Assembly: GCF_025963695.1 (NCBI RefSeq)
Contig: NZ_JAOQAH010000032.1
Coordinates: forward strand, 1 to 64,000
Reading direction: 5' to 3'
Source: Segetibacter sp.
GTDB lineage: Bacteria; Bacteroidota; Bacteroidia; Chitinophagales; Chitinophagaceae
DNA: 64,000 nt
Under the pieces are notes generated by a model. The model worked only from the letters and a program-made list of their open reading frames with translations. It ran no database searches and was not told the DNA's origin. Below, one piece after another: positions 1 to 8,251 of this stretch. The first letter of the stretch is position 1. The number at the start of each line of letters is the position of its first letter. A program made the translations under genes and the position numbers.

Positions 1-241
1 GTATTAGAAGAATTTGCCGAAATTTTTTTAGTAAGTGGTGGCTGAGGGGTGGAAGGACGGATTTTGCCATTGAGTTTGATTCCTGATTTCTCCTTTTTTG
101 CTATTTTAAAGAAACCCGTTTAAACCCTTAAATACCGTTCTTCACCTGTAGTTGCCGTAGGAATATAATGGTGAACTAGTTTTAGCGATAGTTTTGTTTA
201 TAAAATAAACCATATTATGTTTGTCTCGCAAATTAAAACTG
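1..241. other. Window edge, no supported gene
   Basis: Frame 1 is open from the window edge to a TGA at 43-45 and could be the last 14 codons of an upstream gene, but nothing in the peptide is recognisable. The rest is A+T-rich intergenic DNA leading into the TonB-dependent receptor. No convincing TAnnTTTG box was found close to its start. Confidence 0.3.
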
Positions 242-2485
242 ATGAAAAAATTATTATTCTCAATAGTGCTAATCTTCGTAGGTAACTCACTTTTTGCACA
301 GGTAAAAATTTCAGGAGTTGTAAAAGACAATCGCAGTCGTCCTATTTACGGGGTAAGCATATCCCTTAAAGATTCTTACGATGGTTCAACAACTGACTCT
401 TTAGGAAATTTTGCTTTTCGTACAACTGAGAAAGGCGAACACATTATTATTGCTAGCAGCATTGGCTATAATTCGTTTGAGCAAAAAGTTTTAATTGGGT
501 CTGAGCCGCTAACCTTAACTATCAGCATAAAGGAAAAGCTTGACGAACTGAAAGCCGTAATGGTAACTGCAGGATCTTTTGCAGCAGGTGACTCAAAAAG
601 AGCTGCCGTGTTAAGTTCTTTGGATGTTGCCACCACCGCTGGTTCTAATGCAGATATTACAGCAGCTTTAAAAACTTTACCTGGTACCCAACAGGTTGGC
701 GAGCAGGAAGGCTTGTTTGTACGCGGGGGTGCAGGCTACGAAACCAAACAGTTTATTGATGGAACGTTAGTCAACAATCCTTACTTTACAAGTGTACCTG
801 ATATTGGAAGCCGTGGTCGTTTCTCGCCTTTTCTTTTTAAAGGAACTGTTTTTACAACCGGGGGTTACTCTGCTTTATACGGTCAGGCCCTATCATCGGC
901 CCTGCTGCTGGAGTCGATTGACTTACCTGAGCAATCAGAAGTAAATGCTTCTATATCTCCGCTGCTGGTAGGCGCGGGAACGCAACAGCTTAGTAAGAAT
1001 AAAAAGTCTTCGTGGGGGATCAACTATAGTTATATAAATGTGGGTTTGTACTTCGCTATGGTAAAACAGACTCCGGACTACTTTAAAATGCCTCAGTTTC
1101 ACAATGGTGATGCAAACTTTAGGTTTAAGACAAAGAGAGGTGGGATGGTTAAATACTACACCACGTTTAGCAATGGGGTACTAGGTTTAAGAAGACCTGA
1201 TATTGATAGTTTGCATTTAAAAGATGCCTTTTCTCTCGCCAATAATAACTGGTACAATAACCTCAGTTGGAGAGAGAATCTCGGCAATGGCTGGAAGATG
1301 AACCTGGGTAGCGGTTATAGCACTAACAAGGATAATATAACCCAGCAGGTGCAGGACCAAAATAACCGGCCTAAACATTTTGGTAGTGGGTTGCCGTGGA
1401 TGCAGAACAAAAACTTCGACCTGCTACATAGGCAGGATTTAGCGCAAGTAAAGGCAGTTTTTGAAAAAAAGCTCATTGGTATCAGCGCCCTTCGTTTTGG
1501 AGGTGAATATTGGTATTTGTATGATAAGAATGTTATTCATGACACGACCTATAAACTGATTGATAATTACACTGCATTGTTTGCTGAGTCAGATATTTTT
1601 TTAACAAATAGCCTGGCGGCTAAAGTGGGTGTTCGTTTTGAAAACTCTTCGATCATTAAAAAATATAACGTTGCCCCACGCCTTTCTTTGGCTTACAAAA
1701 CTGGTAAGGATGCGCAAATGTCGCTGGCGTATGGAGTTTTCTACCAGAAGCCCGAGAATAATCAATTATACTACGGCACAAATGTCGGTATGACAAAAGC
1801 TACCCACTACATCATCAACTACCAGAAGATGACTCATGAGCGCATATTTAGGATTGAAGGATACTACAAGAAATATGAGGATTTGATTAAAACAGTCCCG
1901 GCTGTCAATTTTACTTCCCTGTATACTAATTCGGGATATGGAGACGCAACAGGTATCGATGTTTTTTGGAGAGATAAAAAGTCTATCAAAAACTTTGATT
2001 ACTGGGTTAGTTATTCTTACATAGATACTAAGCGCGACTATCTTAACTACCCTCTAAAGCTTCAACCAAACTTTGTGGCTAACCACACTGCTTCTGTTGT
2101 GATGAAACGGTTTTTTACATCTATTAAATCAGGCTTCAATTTTACTTATACCTATGCAACCGGCCGTCCTTATTATAACCTGATGGTGAACAACAATTAC
2201 AAATATTATGTAGGTGACCAGGGTAAAACAAAAAGTTACAATAGCCTAAACTTTAGTGCAGAGTATGTGCCCAGCATTGGAAAAGCGAATGCTAAAACAA
2301 ACATTGTACTGTTTGTAAGTATGACAAATGTATTAGGTGCAAACCAGGTGTATGGCTATAACTATTCCCGCGATGGAATGTATAAAGAACCAATCATGCC
2401 GCCATCAAAAAGGTTTTATTTTATTGGTTGTTTCTTAAGCTGGGGAGTTGACAGAACACAAGATGTTATAAATAACAATTTGTAG
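242..2485 (+). CDS. TonB-dependent outer-membrane receptor
   Basis: 747-aa outer-membrane receptor that probably imports an unidentified ligand using TonB energy. The frame can open with TTG at 221, but the ATG at 242 starts a clean signal peptide (MKKLLFSIVLIFVGNSLFAQ), so that start is chosen. Residues about 25-105 form a CarboxypepD_reg beta-sandwich (ISGVVKDNRSRPIYGVSISL). Residues about 120-230 are the plug, including GLFVRGGAGYETKQFIDG and a GYSALYGQALSS segment. The remainder is rich in aromatic, alternating strands typical of the barrel and ends in a beta-strand-like FYFIGCFLSWGVDR. It is shorter than SusC-type receptors (about 1000 aa) and has no SusD partner beside it, so a polysaccharide substrate is not supported. 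It stands alone, 154 bp ahead of the next gene. Confidence 0.9.
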   Translation: MKKLLFSIVLIFVGNSLFAQVKISGVVKDNRSRPIYGVSISLKDSYDGSTTDSLGNFAFRTTEKGEHIIIASSIGYNSFEQKVLIGSEPLTLTISIKEKLDELKAVMVTAGSFAAGDSKRAAVLSSLDVATTAGSNADITAALKTLPGTQQVGEQEGLFVRGGAGYETKQFIDGTLVNNPYFTSVPDIGSRGRFSPFLFKGTVFTTGGYSALYGQALSSALLLESIDLPEQSEVNASISPLLVGAGTQQLSKNKKSSWGINYSYINVGLYFAMVKQTPDYFKMPQFHNGDANFRFKTKRGGMVKYYTTFSNGVLGLRRPDIDSLHLKDAFSLANNNWYNNLSWRENLGNGWKMNLGSGYSTNKDNITQQVQDQNNRPKHFGSGLPWMQNKNFDLLHRQDLAQVKAVFEKKLIGISALRFGGEYWYLYDKNVIHDTTYKLIDNYTALFAESDIFLTNSLAAKVGVRFENSSIIKKYNVAPRLSLAYKTGKDAQMSLAYGVFYQKPENNQLYYGTNVGMTKATHYIINYQKMTHERIFRIEGYYKKYEDLIKTVPAVNFTSLYTNSGYGDATGIDVFWRDKKSIKNFDYWVSYSYIDTKRDYLNYPLKLQPNFVANHTASVVMKRFFTSIKSGFNFTYTYATGRPYYNLMVNNNYKYYVGDQGKTKSYNSLNFSAEYVPSIGKANAKTNIVLFVSMTNVLGANQVYGYNYSRDGMYKEPIMPPSKRFYFIGCFLSWGVDRTQDVINNNL

Positions 2486-2518
2486 CAAATGCACTAGGGG
2501 ATGAGGCCACAACAGTTA

Positions 2519-2542
2519 GTACAAGTGAGTGACACAACAATG
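2519..2542 (+). repeat. TGYGACRCA element, copy 1
   Basis: Intergenic copy of the dispersed element: GTACAAGTG followed by AGTGACACAACAATG; the core 2528-2536 has one arm mismatch. Just downstream, CAACAATGCC and GGGCATAGTTG can pair into an imperfect hairpin. Single copy at this locus, with no inverted partner visible. Confidence 0.6.
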
Positions 2543-2639
2543 CCGGGCATAGTTGTAAAGCTTGAAAAAAAGCAGAGAGAAAACGCGCCGGTTTATAGGT
2601 TTAAAGGAATAACTAAATCAAAATAAAAAATTAAAAAAC

Positions 2640-2948
2640 GTGCAAGACGAAACGTTTCCACTTACTAAAACGATCGCAGACGGCGACGTTAGGGACAATG
2701 AACTTTGGCAGATTGCGAAAAGAAGAGCAGCTTTTAAAATTAGCGCCTTTTCTTATGTTACAGTCAACTGTATGTTGATCGTAACCTGGTATTTCACTTC
2801 CGGCCCGCGTAGTTATTTTTGGCCGGTTTGGCCGCTTCTGGGTTGGGGTGTTGGTATTGCCACTCAATATTTTCATGCCTATTATGGTACGGATCTATTT
2901 TCATCGGAAAGAGAATATCAAAAATTAAAAAATCAACAAAAAAATTAA
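2640..2948 (+). CDS. 2TM domain membrane protein
   Basis: 102-aa protein of the 2TM domain family (small Bacteroidota membrane proteins of unknown role, often attached to LytTR regulators or histidine kinases, here free-standing). Visible are the basic N-terminal helix (AKRRAAFKISAFSYVTVN), a first membrane segment with the conserved asparagine (VNCMLIVTWYF), the linker SGPRSYFWPVWPLLGWGVGI that is diagnostic of the family, and a charged tail (SSEREYQKLKNQQKN). The start is GTG at 2640; the only in-frame methionine inside lies in the first membrane segment, so a later start would destroy the domain. It lies 7 bp ahead of the TPR protein, so the two are probably cotranscribed. Confidence 0.75.
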   Translation: MQDETFPLTKTIADGDVRDNELWQIAKRRAAFKISAFSYVTVNCMLIVTWYFTSGPRSYFWPVWPLLGWGVGIATQYFHAYYGTDLFSSEREYQKLKNQQKN

Positions 2949-2955
2949 AAACATC

Positions 2956-3594
2956 ATGAAAAAATTCATTTTATCAGTCGTATTGTTAGTTAGTGCGCAT
3001 TGCCTTTTCGCTCAAAGCAGCCGGTATGAGCAAACAATGAAATTAAACCTTGTAAAGTTTGACTCTTTAAAAAACCCCGATGATTATGTAAGCCTGGCTG
3101 CAACTTTTGAACGGATAGCTGATGCGGAGAAAACACAATGGCTTCCCTATTATTATGCTGCGCTTTCACACGTTTTAAGGGCTTTCTCAGATGCGAAAGC
3201 AAATAAAGATGAAGTGGCAGAAAAGGCCGATGCTTTGATAGCTAAAGCTGAAACCATTGAGCCGAAAAATTCAGAAATATTTTTATTGAAAAGCATGAGT
3301 GCTACATTAAAAATGCTGGTAGACCCTGCAGGGCGCTGGCAACAGTATGGAGCAAGTGTAAACTCAAACAGGGAAATGGCTAAGCAATTAGAACCAAACA
3401 ACCCGCGCGTTTACTTTTTAGAAGGTCAAAATACGTTTGGTACGCCAAAGGAATTTGGAGGTGGAAAAGATAAGGCAAAGCCGCTGTTTGAAAAATCGCT
3501 TGAGTTGTTTAAGACCTATAAAACCCCGGGCAGTCTTTATCCTAACTGGGGGGAGAAATCGGCTGAGCAAATGCTTGAACAAAGTAAATTATAA
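2956..3594 (+). CDS. Secreted TPR-like protein
   Basis: 212-aa exported protein. It opens with a signal peptide (MKKFILSVVLLVSAHCLFAQ) and then consists of amphipathic helices that read as tetratricopeptide-like repeats: residues about 60-100 (WLPYYYAALSHVLRAFSDAK ... EKADALIAKAETIEPKNSEI) and about 125-160 (LEPNNPRVYFLEGQNTFGTP). Such proteins act as periplasmic scaffolds; no catalytic motif is visible and the partner is unknown. It follows the 2TM gene after 7 bp and precedes the membrane-protein operon by about 100 bp that hold a palindrome and a promoter, so it is probably the last gene of its own transcript. Confidence 0.7.
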   Translation: MKKFILSVVLLVSAHCLFAQSSRYEQTMKLNLVKFDSLKNPDDYVSLAATFERIADAEKTQWLPYYYAALSHVLRAFSDAKANKDEVAEKADALIAKAETIEPKNSEIFLLKSMSATLKMLVDPAGRWQQYGASVNSNREMAKQLEPNNPRVYFLEGQNTFGTPKEFGGGKDKAKPLFEKSLELFKTYKTPGSLYPNWGEKSAEQMLEQSKL

Positions 3595-3624
3595 TTGGCG
3601 GCTAACCTTGCCAAGGACTACGGT

Positions 3625-3660
3625 GAACAAATGGTCGACAAATTGGTCGGTCATTTGTTC
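3625..3660. promoter_or_regulatory. 36-bp near-palindrome, candidate operator
   Basis: Perfect outer arms GAACAAATG (3625-3633) and CATTTGTTC (3652-3660). When the whole is folded, 17 of the first 20 positions match between the two strands. It covers the minus-33 region of a promoter whose minus-7 box is CATATTTG at 3681-3688, directly ahead of the ATG at 3693. The operon it precedes ends with a winged-helix regulator (4915-5205), so autoregulation is the natural inference. Confidence 0.5.
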
Positions 3661-3692
3661 CTGTTTACAATAATCAAATTCATATTTGTGAA

Positions 3693-4286
3693 ATGATGAG
3701 TACAAGCGATAAAGATTTTTCGCCAGCAGAAAGCCTGCAATTGATAAGATCAATGATCGAAACGACGAAAACATCTATCAGTGACAAAAGTCATTTTTTT
3801 CTTTTATGGGGATGGGCTACCCTGGTCGGTTGTCTTTTACAGTATTACTTATCAGTCATTGCAAACTACCCACGTCATTACTACGCCTGGTTTGTAACTC
3901 CTGTTGCATTGCTGTTGCACTTCATATTTATCCATAAGTACAAGAAAGAGGACAGAGTAAAAACTTTTATAGGGGAGGCGATGGGGTTTATTTGGTTTAT
4001 AATTGGAATTTCATACCTGGCGTTAGCTATTGTATTTAGCAAGATTGGCTGGCAATATTGCTTTCCATTTTACATACTATTGTACGGGATTGGAACTTAC
4101 ATTTCGGGAAGTTTACTAAAATGTAAGCCAATGAAAATTGGTGGAGGTATCTGTCTGGTTTTAGTAGCAATTGCGCCATTCTTACATTATTCTTTGCAAA
4201 TGTTATTAGCTGCTTTTGCAATATTGATCAGCTATATAATACCGGGGCATTTATTAAGAAACCAATACAGGAAACAAAAAATTTAG
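3693..4286 (+). CDS. Multi-pass membrane protein (paralogue A)
   Basis: 197-aa integral membrane protein of unknown function. After a cytosolic acidic head (SPAESLQLIRSMIETTKTSI) there are about five hydrophobic helices, starting with FFLLWGWATLVGCLLQYYL and ending with a basic tail (RNQYRKQKI). It is homologous over its length to the next gene: both share the ESL..I..MI head, the WGW motif at the first helix, and the IIPG(H/Y) motif at the last. The ATG at 3693 is directly followed by another ATG at 3696; the predicted minus-7 box ends at 3688, so the mRNA would be nearly leaderless. The 3-bp spacing to the next gene indicates an operon. Confidence 0.7.
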   Translation: MMSTSDKDFSPAESLQLIRSMIETTKTSISDKSHFFLLWGWATLVGCLLQYYLSVIANYPRHYYAWFVTPVALLLHFIFIHKYKKEDRVKTFIGEAMGFIWFIIGISYLALAIVFSKIGWQYCFPFYILLYGIGTYISGSLLKCKPMKIGGGICLVLVAIAPFLHYSLQMLLAAFAILISYIIPGHLLRNQYRKQKI

Positions 4287-4289
4287 AAC

Positions 4290-4922
4290 ATGCACGATAA
4301 CGAAAAAGAGCTGAGTCAGGAAGAAAGTTTAATGATCATCCAACAAATGATTAACGCTGCGAAGCATGAGCAAAAAGACGATGGCAAAGGTTGGATTGCA
4401 TGGGGATGGATGTTGTTTATAGCATCGATACTAACTGTCGTAAACCTTCATTTCAAATGGTTCAGCACTTTCTTTTTCTGGAACATCTTTGGAGCAGTCA
4501 CCCTTGTAATGATGATTGTTGGCGTGGTGAAAGGATTTTTTGTAAAAAGTAAGGGAAGAGTAAAAACCTATACTAAATCTTTGTTTGAAAAATTAAACGC
4601 TGGTTTCTTTATCTGTATCATGTTTAACATATTTGCTATGAACCTTGGAGTTGGTCCTGCTAAAGGGTTTGCTTTATTAATAGGATTGTATGGATTCTGG
4701 ATACTCATCTATGGCACTGCTCTGGACTTTAGACCATCTGTTATCGCTTCGTTTATCACCTGGACTTTTGGGTTTATTGCTCTGTTTCAAACCGACTTTG
4801 AAGTGGTTATGTTATTACATGCAGCGGCAGTATTATTTGGCTACATCATACCGGGATATATTGCAAACAGGGAGTTTAAAAAATTAACAGGCAGGAAATT
4901 AAATCAGAGCGCAGGTGTTTAA
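4290..4922 (+). CDS. Multi-pass membrane protein (paralogue B)
   Basis: 210-aa membrane protein paralogous to the preceding gene (SQEESLMIIQQMINAAKHEQ head, then WIAWGWMLFIASILTVV). It has about five membrane segments and a basic C-terminus (NREFKKLTGRKLNQSAGV). The last codons overlap the start of the winged-helix gene by 8 bp, which implies translational coupling. A pair of related membrane proteins followed by a small regulator suggests a sensing or envelope-stress unit, but no ligand or activity can be read from the sequence. Confidence 0.7.
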   Translation: MHDNEKELSQEESLMIIQQMINAAKHEQKDDGKGWIAWGWMLFIASILTVVNLHFKWFSTFFFWNIFGAVTLVMMIVGVVKGFFVKSKGRVKTYTKSLFEKLNAGFFICIMFNIFAMNLGVGPAKGFALLIGLYGFWILIYGTALDFRPSVIASFITWTFGFIALFQTDFEVVMLLHAAAVLFGYIIPGYIANREFKKLTGRKLNQSAGV

Positions 4923-5205
4923 AGAGCTAGACCCCATACTACATTCACAGCTACGCCTCGCGGTGATGAGTTTACTTATGAGTGTTAAGGAAGCCGAGTT
5001 TACATTCATCAGGGAAAAAACAAATTCAACTGCAGGTAACCTAAGTGTGCAGGTGCAAAAGCTAAAGGAATCAGGCTATATCGATGTAAATAAACAGTTC
5101 AAAGACAACTATCCTTTAACAACATGTAAAGTAACCCCTAAGGGAATTGAGGCTTTTGAAAACTATGTCAAAGCTTTGCAGGAATATTTACAGGTAGGCA
5201 AATAG
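4915..5205 (+). CDS. Winged-helix transcriptional regulator
   Basis: 96-aa DNA-binding protein of the ArsR/MarR-like single winged-helix type (Pfam HTH_34-like). Helices 1-2 are LHSQLRLAVMSLLMSVKEAEFTF, the recognition region is NSTAGNLSVQVQKLKESGYI, and the wing is INKQ/DNYPLTTCKVTPKG-like at residues about 58-76, followed by a dimerisation helix (FENYVKALQEYLQ). No metal-binding cysteine pair is visible. The start is GTG at 4915 inside the previous gene. As the last gene of the 3693-5205 operon it is the best candidate to bind the 3625-3660 palindrome, although this is inference. Confidence 0.8.
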   Translation: MFKELDPILHSQLRLAVMSLLMSVKEAEFTFIREKTNSTAGNLSVQVQKLKESGYIDVNKQFKDNYPLTTCKVTPKGIEAFENYVKALQEYLQVGK

Positions 5206-5287
5206 GTACCCGACCTACTTCCACATACAGCGTTTTTCCGAATTAACAATTCACTATACCAGCCCTCTTCAACTAAATGTACAATAG

Positions 5288-5748
5288 TGGTCATATGCGA
5301 ACGTTTTTAAATACCTAACCGCATTAGAAAATATCGAGCTCTTTTTAAAAATTAGTGGTGGAGCGAAGCTTACAAAATCTCAACTACTCCATCAGCTGGC
5401 CGTGGTTGCCAGGCAGGGCGTAGGCAGATAGTAAAGTAACACTTTTAGGCAGTGCAAGAAGCAGCGGTGGGAATAGCCCCTACTTCGGTGCATGATGCCA
5501 AATGCATTATTCTTGATGAGGCGACAAATGGTTTAGATGCCGAGGGGATAGCAGACATAAGAAATTTAGTTCTTTCGTTTAAGCAAAGAATTGCGAAAGA
5601 CAGTGGTGGTTTCTTCACACTTGCTTATGAAATTACAAGGTCAAAATATAAAATTGATAGTTGTGTTACTTGTTTTATTACATCAGGAGTAACTGCATCG
5701 GCACAAAATACAAATGCATTGACCAAGAGGGTTAAAGCAAACCGATAA
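5288..5748 (+). pseudogene. Decayed ABC transporter ATPase
   Basis: Remains of an ABC ATP-binding protein in two frames. Frame A (5288-5431) encodes FKYLTALENIELFLKISGG, the segment that follows the Q-loop in NatA-type ATPases, and stops at TAG 5429-5431. Frame B (5452-5748) encodes IILDEATNGLDAEGIADIRN, the Walker B and D-loop, with the normal DEP changed to DEA, then continues with KQRIAKDSGG before homology is lost. The LSGGQ signature between them and the Walker A ahead are missing, so at least one deletion and one frameshift have occurred. The gene lies just after the membrane-protein and regulator operon, which may once have included an exporter. Confidence 0.65.
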
Positions 5749-5887
5749 AGTAAATAATTACGTAGCGGAAGGCAGCACGAAGACAAATGTGGCATTCATA
5801 AAAGCCCCGGCAGGAAAAATAATGGTCTTTTACAAACCTCCTGACCAGATTAGAAATAAACGCAGCAACGAAAAAGGGAGTTGTTGA
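5655..5887 (+). pseudogene. Possible remnant of a small secreted protein
   Basis: A hydrophobic run (KLIVVLLVLLHQ) ends in a stop, then in neighbouring frames come ASAQNTNALTK and GLKQTDKVNNYVAEGSTK with AFIKAPAGKIMVFYKPPD, closed by a TGA at about 5885-5887. Read together across two frameshifts this resembles a signal peptide with AQ-type cleavage and a short mature protein. No family was recognised. Alternatives are chance open frames. Confidence 0.25.
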
Positions 5888-6026
5888 TTGGGAGTGTAAC
5901 TAATAATACAAAGCTTATAAGGAGCGATTTTCTTCTGCAAACAGCGCCTTAGTGCAACTATGCTCATTTTATATTCTATAAGCAGCGACATTTTTGGTAA
6001 AAGTTATGGAGGAATTATTGGTGTTA

Positions 6027-6055
6027 TTGCATATCTGCAAATAAGATTATTTTTG
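6027..6055 (+). promoter_or_regulatory. glyA promoter
   Basis: Bacteroidota-type promoter: TTG at 6027-6029 and TATTTTTG (TAnnTTTG) at 6048-6055, separated by 18 bp. Transcription would begin near 6062, leaving a leader of about 12 nt before the ATG at 6074. Confidence 0.6.
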
Positions 6056-6073
6056 CGCCTTTAAAACCTCTAC

Positions 6074-7354
6074 ATGCAAAGAGATACAGTAATTTTTGAC
6101 TTAATAGATAAAGAACTTGAACGGCAGCGACATGGTATTGAACTAATTGCGTCCGAAAATTTTGCCAGCCTGCAAGTTATTCAGGCGATGGGAACAGTAT
6201 TGACAAATAAATATGCCGAAGGTTACCCCGGTAAAAGATATTACGGTGGCTGTGAAATTGTCGACCAGGTTGAACAGTTGGCAATTGACAGGTTAAAGCA
6301 AATTTTTAATTGTGAGTATGCAAACGTGCAACCACACAGTGGGGCACAAGCCAATGCGGCTCTAATGCTGGCCGTACTTCAACCCGGTGACGCCATCCTT
6401 GGTTTAGACCTTAGTATGGGCGGGCATTTAACTCATGGAAGCGCCGTTAACTTTAGCGGCAAGCTATATGAACCGCATTTTTATGGGGTTACAAGAGAGG
6501 GCGGAATAGTAGACTACGAAATGCTTGAAGCAAAAGCGCGTGAAGTAAAACCGAAAATGATTATTTGTGGTGCAAGTGCTTACAGCCGCGAATGGGATTT
6601 TGCAAGAATTAGAAAAGTGGCAGACGAAGTAGGCGCCTTTGTTTTTTGTGATATGGCCCATCCTGCGGGATTAATTGCCAAAGGCTTATTAGCATCACCT
6701 TTTGACCATTGTCATTTTGTTACTTCCACCACACATAAAACCCTTCGTGGTCCTCGCGGTGGAGTTATTTTAATGAAAAAAGACTTTGAAAATCCCTTTG
6801 GAGTAAAGGATGTAAAAGGCAACATTCGTATGATGAGTAACCTCATTGATATGGCTGTTTTCCCTGGAACTCAGGGTGGCCCGCTTGAACATATCATTGC
6901 GGCAAAAGCTATATCGTTTGGCGAAATACTTGCGGATGAATTTACAGATTACGCAAAGCAAGTAGTCGCCAATTCTCAGGCAATGGCAAAAGCTTTTGTT
7001 GAAAAAGAGTACCAGCTAATCAGCGGAGGAACGGACAACCATCTTATGCTGATAGATTTGCGCAATAAAAATATCAGCGGTAAAAAGGCTGAAAATGTTT
7101 TGGTGAAAGCCGACATAACGGTTAATAAAAATATGGTTCCTTACGACGACAAAAGCGCTTTTGTAACAAGCGGCATTCGTGTAGGTGTTCCTGCAATAAC
7201 AACAAGGGGTATGAAAGAGGAACATATGCAGTTTGTTGTTAACGCTATAGATAATGCTCTGATGAATGCTGATGACGAAAATACTATTACAAGTATTAGA
7301 AAGCAGGTAAATGAATTTATGCAACAGTTTCCTTTATATCCTGAACTTGGATAG
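6074..7354 (+). CDS. glyA: Serine hydroxymethyltransferase
   Basis: 426-aa PLP enzyme that converts serine and tetrahydrofolate to glycine and 5,10-methylene-THF in the cytosol, the main source of one-carbon units. The family is clear from [12 protein letters not shown] near the N-terminus, [24 protein letters not shown], and the Schiff-base segment [15 protein letters not shown] with the PLP lysine at residue 222. [10 protein letters not shown] is also present. Length is normal for the family (about 420-430) and the start ATG sits 18 nt after a strong TAnnTTTG box. It is a single-gene unit, separated by 87 bp from the DUF4293 gene. Confidence 0.98.
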   Translation: MQRDTVIFDLIDKELERQRHGIELIASENFASLQVIQAMGTVLTNKYAEGYPGKRYYGGCEIVDQVEQLAIDRLKQIFNCEYANVQPHSGAQANAALMLAVLQPGDAILGLDLSMGGHLTHGSAVNFSGKLYEPHFYGVTREGGIVDYEMLEAKAREVKPKMIICGASAYSREWDFARIRKVADEVGAFVFCDMAHPAGLIAKGLLASPFDHCHFVTSTTHKTLRGPRGGVILMKKDFENPFGVKDVKGNIRMMSNLIDMAVFPGTQGGPLEHIIAAKAISFGEILADEFTDYAKQVVANSQAMAKAFVEKEYQLISGGTDNHLMLIDLRNKNISGKKAENVLVKADITVNKNMVPYDDKSAFVTSGIRVGVPAITTRGMKEEHMQFVVNAIDNALMNADDENTITSIRKQVNEFMQQFPLYPELG

Positions 7355-7441
7355 AAAAGCTGTATTAATAGTCAAAGTGCATTTTGTGGATAAGCGGGTT
7401 CTACTTTTAAGCAGAAGCTATTCTAACATAAAACAATTCAA

Positions 7442-7867
7442 ATGATACAAAGAGTACAAACCATCTGGCTTTTCCTGGCTGCGGGATCAGGTTTTTTAAC
7501 AACAGAGGTACCGATTTATGCGGAAACATTAGCGGGTGATGTAGCCAAAAGATACACTGTAACCGAGAGTTTGCTTTTGTTTGCTAATAATATTATTGCT
7601 GCATTATTAGCACTTATCGCAATATTTCTTTTTAAAAACCGCTCCACTCAAATGAAGTTCACTGGGTTGGGAATATTTGCTTCTGTCTTATTGATTGCAT
7701 TGGAGGTTTTGAAAATTAGCGAATTGGAAGAAGCAAATGGAGTGATTCAGGGTACCTATTATTGGGGTGCCCTATTACCTATAGCTATGACAATATTTTT
7801 TATTCTTGCAGCAATAAACATTCGAAAGGATAATAAGCTGGTGAAAAGTCTTGACAGACTTAGATAA
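7442..7867 (+). CDS. DUF4293 family membrane protein
   Basis: 141-aa membrane protein with the family's typical opening MIQRVQTIWLFLA. Four hydrophobic helices are visible at residues about 5-22, 45-63, 72-90 and 104-123, and the C-terminus is basic (RKDNKLVKSLDRLR). The family is conserved across Bacteroidota and has no assigned function. It is followed by a strong intrinsic terminator at 7890-7924. Confidence 0.8.
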   Translation: MIQRVQTIWLFLAAGSGFLTTEVPIYAETLAGDVAKRYTVTESLLLFANNIIAALLALIAIFLFKNRSTQMKFTGLGIFASVLLIALEVLKISELEEANGVIQGTYYWGALLPIAMTIFFILAAINIRKDNKLVKSLDRLR

Positions 7868-7889
7868 TTGTTATCTCTATAAATTTTTG

Positions 7890-7924
7890 AAATGCATATT
7901 GTAAAAACGGTATGCATTTTTTTT
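7890..7924 (+). terminator. Intrinsic terminator after the DUF4293 gene
   Basis: Perfect 9-bp stem AAATGCATA (7890-7898) and TATGCATTT (7911-7919) followed by a T run to 7924. Confidence 0.8.
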
Positions 7925-7985
7925 GTTACAAGGCATGACTTAATTAAGCGAGCAAGAGGTACTCCTGTAAGTTTTTAACTTCAAC

Positions 7986-8192
7986 TTAAAATGTATCTGG
8001 CTGCTTCTTTCGATGAGCCTTCTTTAACCCGTAGTATATTGCTGCTGCAACTAACACACCTACACCCCCATCAAAAGGAACTGGATTATCCTGTACATCA
8101 TCCTCGTCTATTACAGGTTGAGCAAATGATACAGGTATATTAACCAAAAGAATTATCAACAGTAGACTAAGAGTCTTGCTTATCTTATTCAT
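7986..8192 (-). CDS. Small PID-CTERM-like sorted protein
   Basis: 68-aa secreted protein. The frame opens further upstream at 8255, but the ATG at 8192 starts the signal peptide MNKISKTLSLLLIILLVNIP with cleavage near SFAQ. The mature part is a short acidic linker (PVIDEDDVQDN) and then PVPFDGGVGVLVAAAIYYGL followed by a basic KKAHRKK. That motif, hydrophobic helix and basic tail match the layout of the PID-CTERM sorting signals described for Bacteroidota (recalled from family knowledge, with F in place of I). It lies 59 bp downstream of the 1364-aa T9SS gene on the same strand and is probably cotranscribed. A very similar protein is found beside the second T9SS gene (48423-48659). Confidence 0.65.
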   Translation of the reverse strand: MNKISKTLSLLLIILLVNIPVSFAQPVIDEDDVQDNPVPFDGGVGVLVAAAIYYGLKKAHRKKQPDTF

Positions 8193-8251
8193 AGCGTAGA
8201 TTATTTTATTATAGCAAAGCCCGTAGCAAAGCTTTCTTGTCTTATAAACCA

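Noticed and set aside
3437..3673. 78-codon frame overlapping the TPR gene end
   Set aside because: Shadow of the TPR gene in another frame; the palindrome and promoter are inside it.
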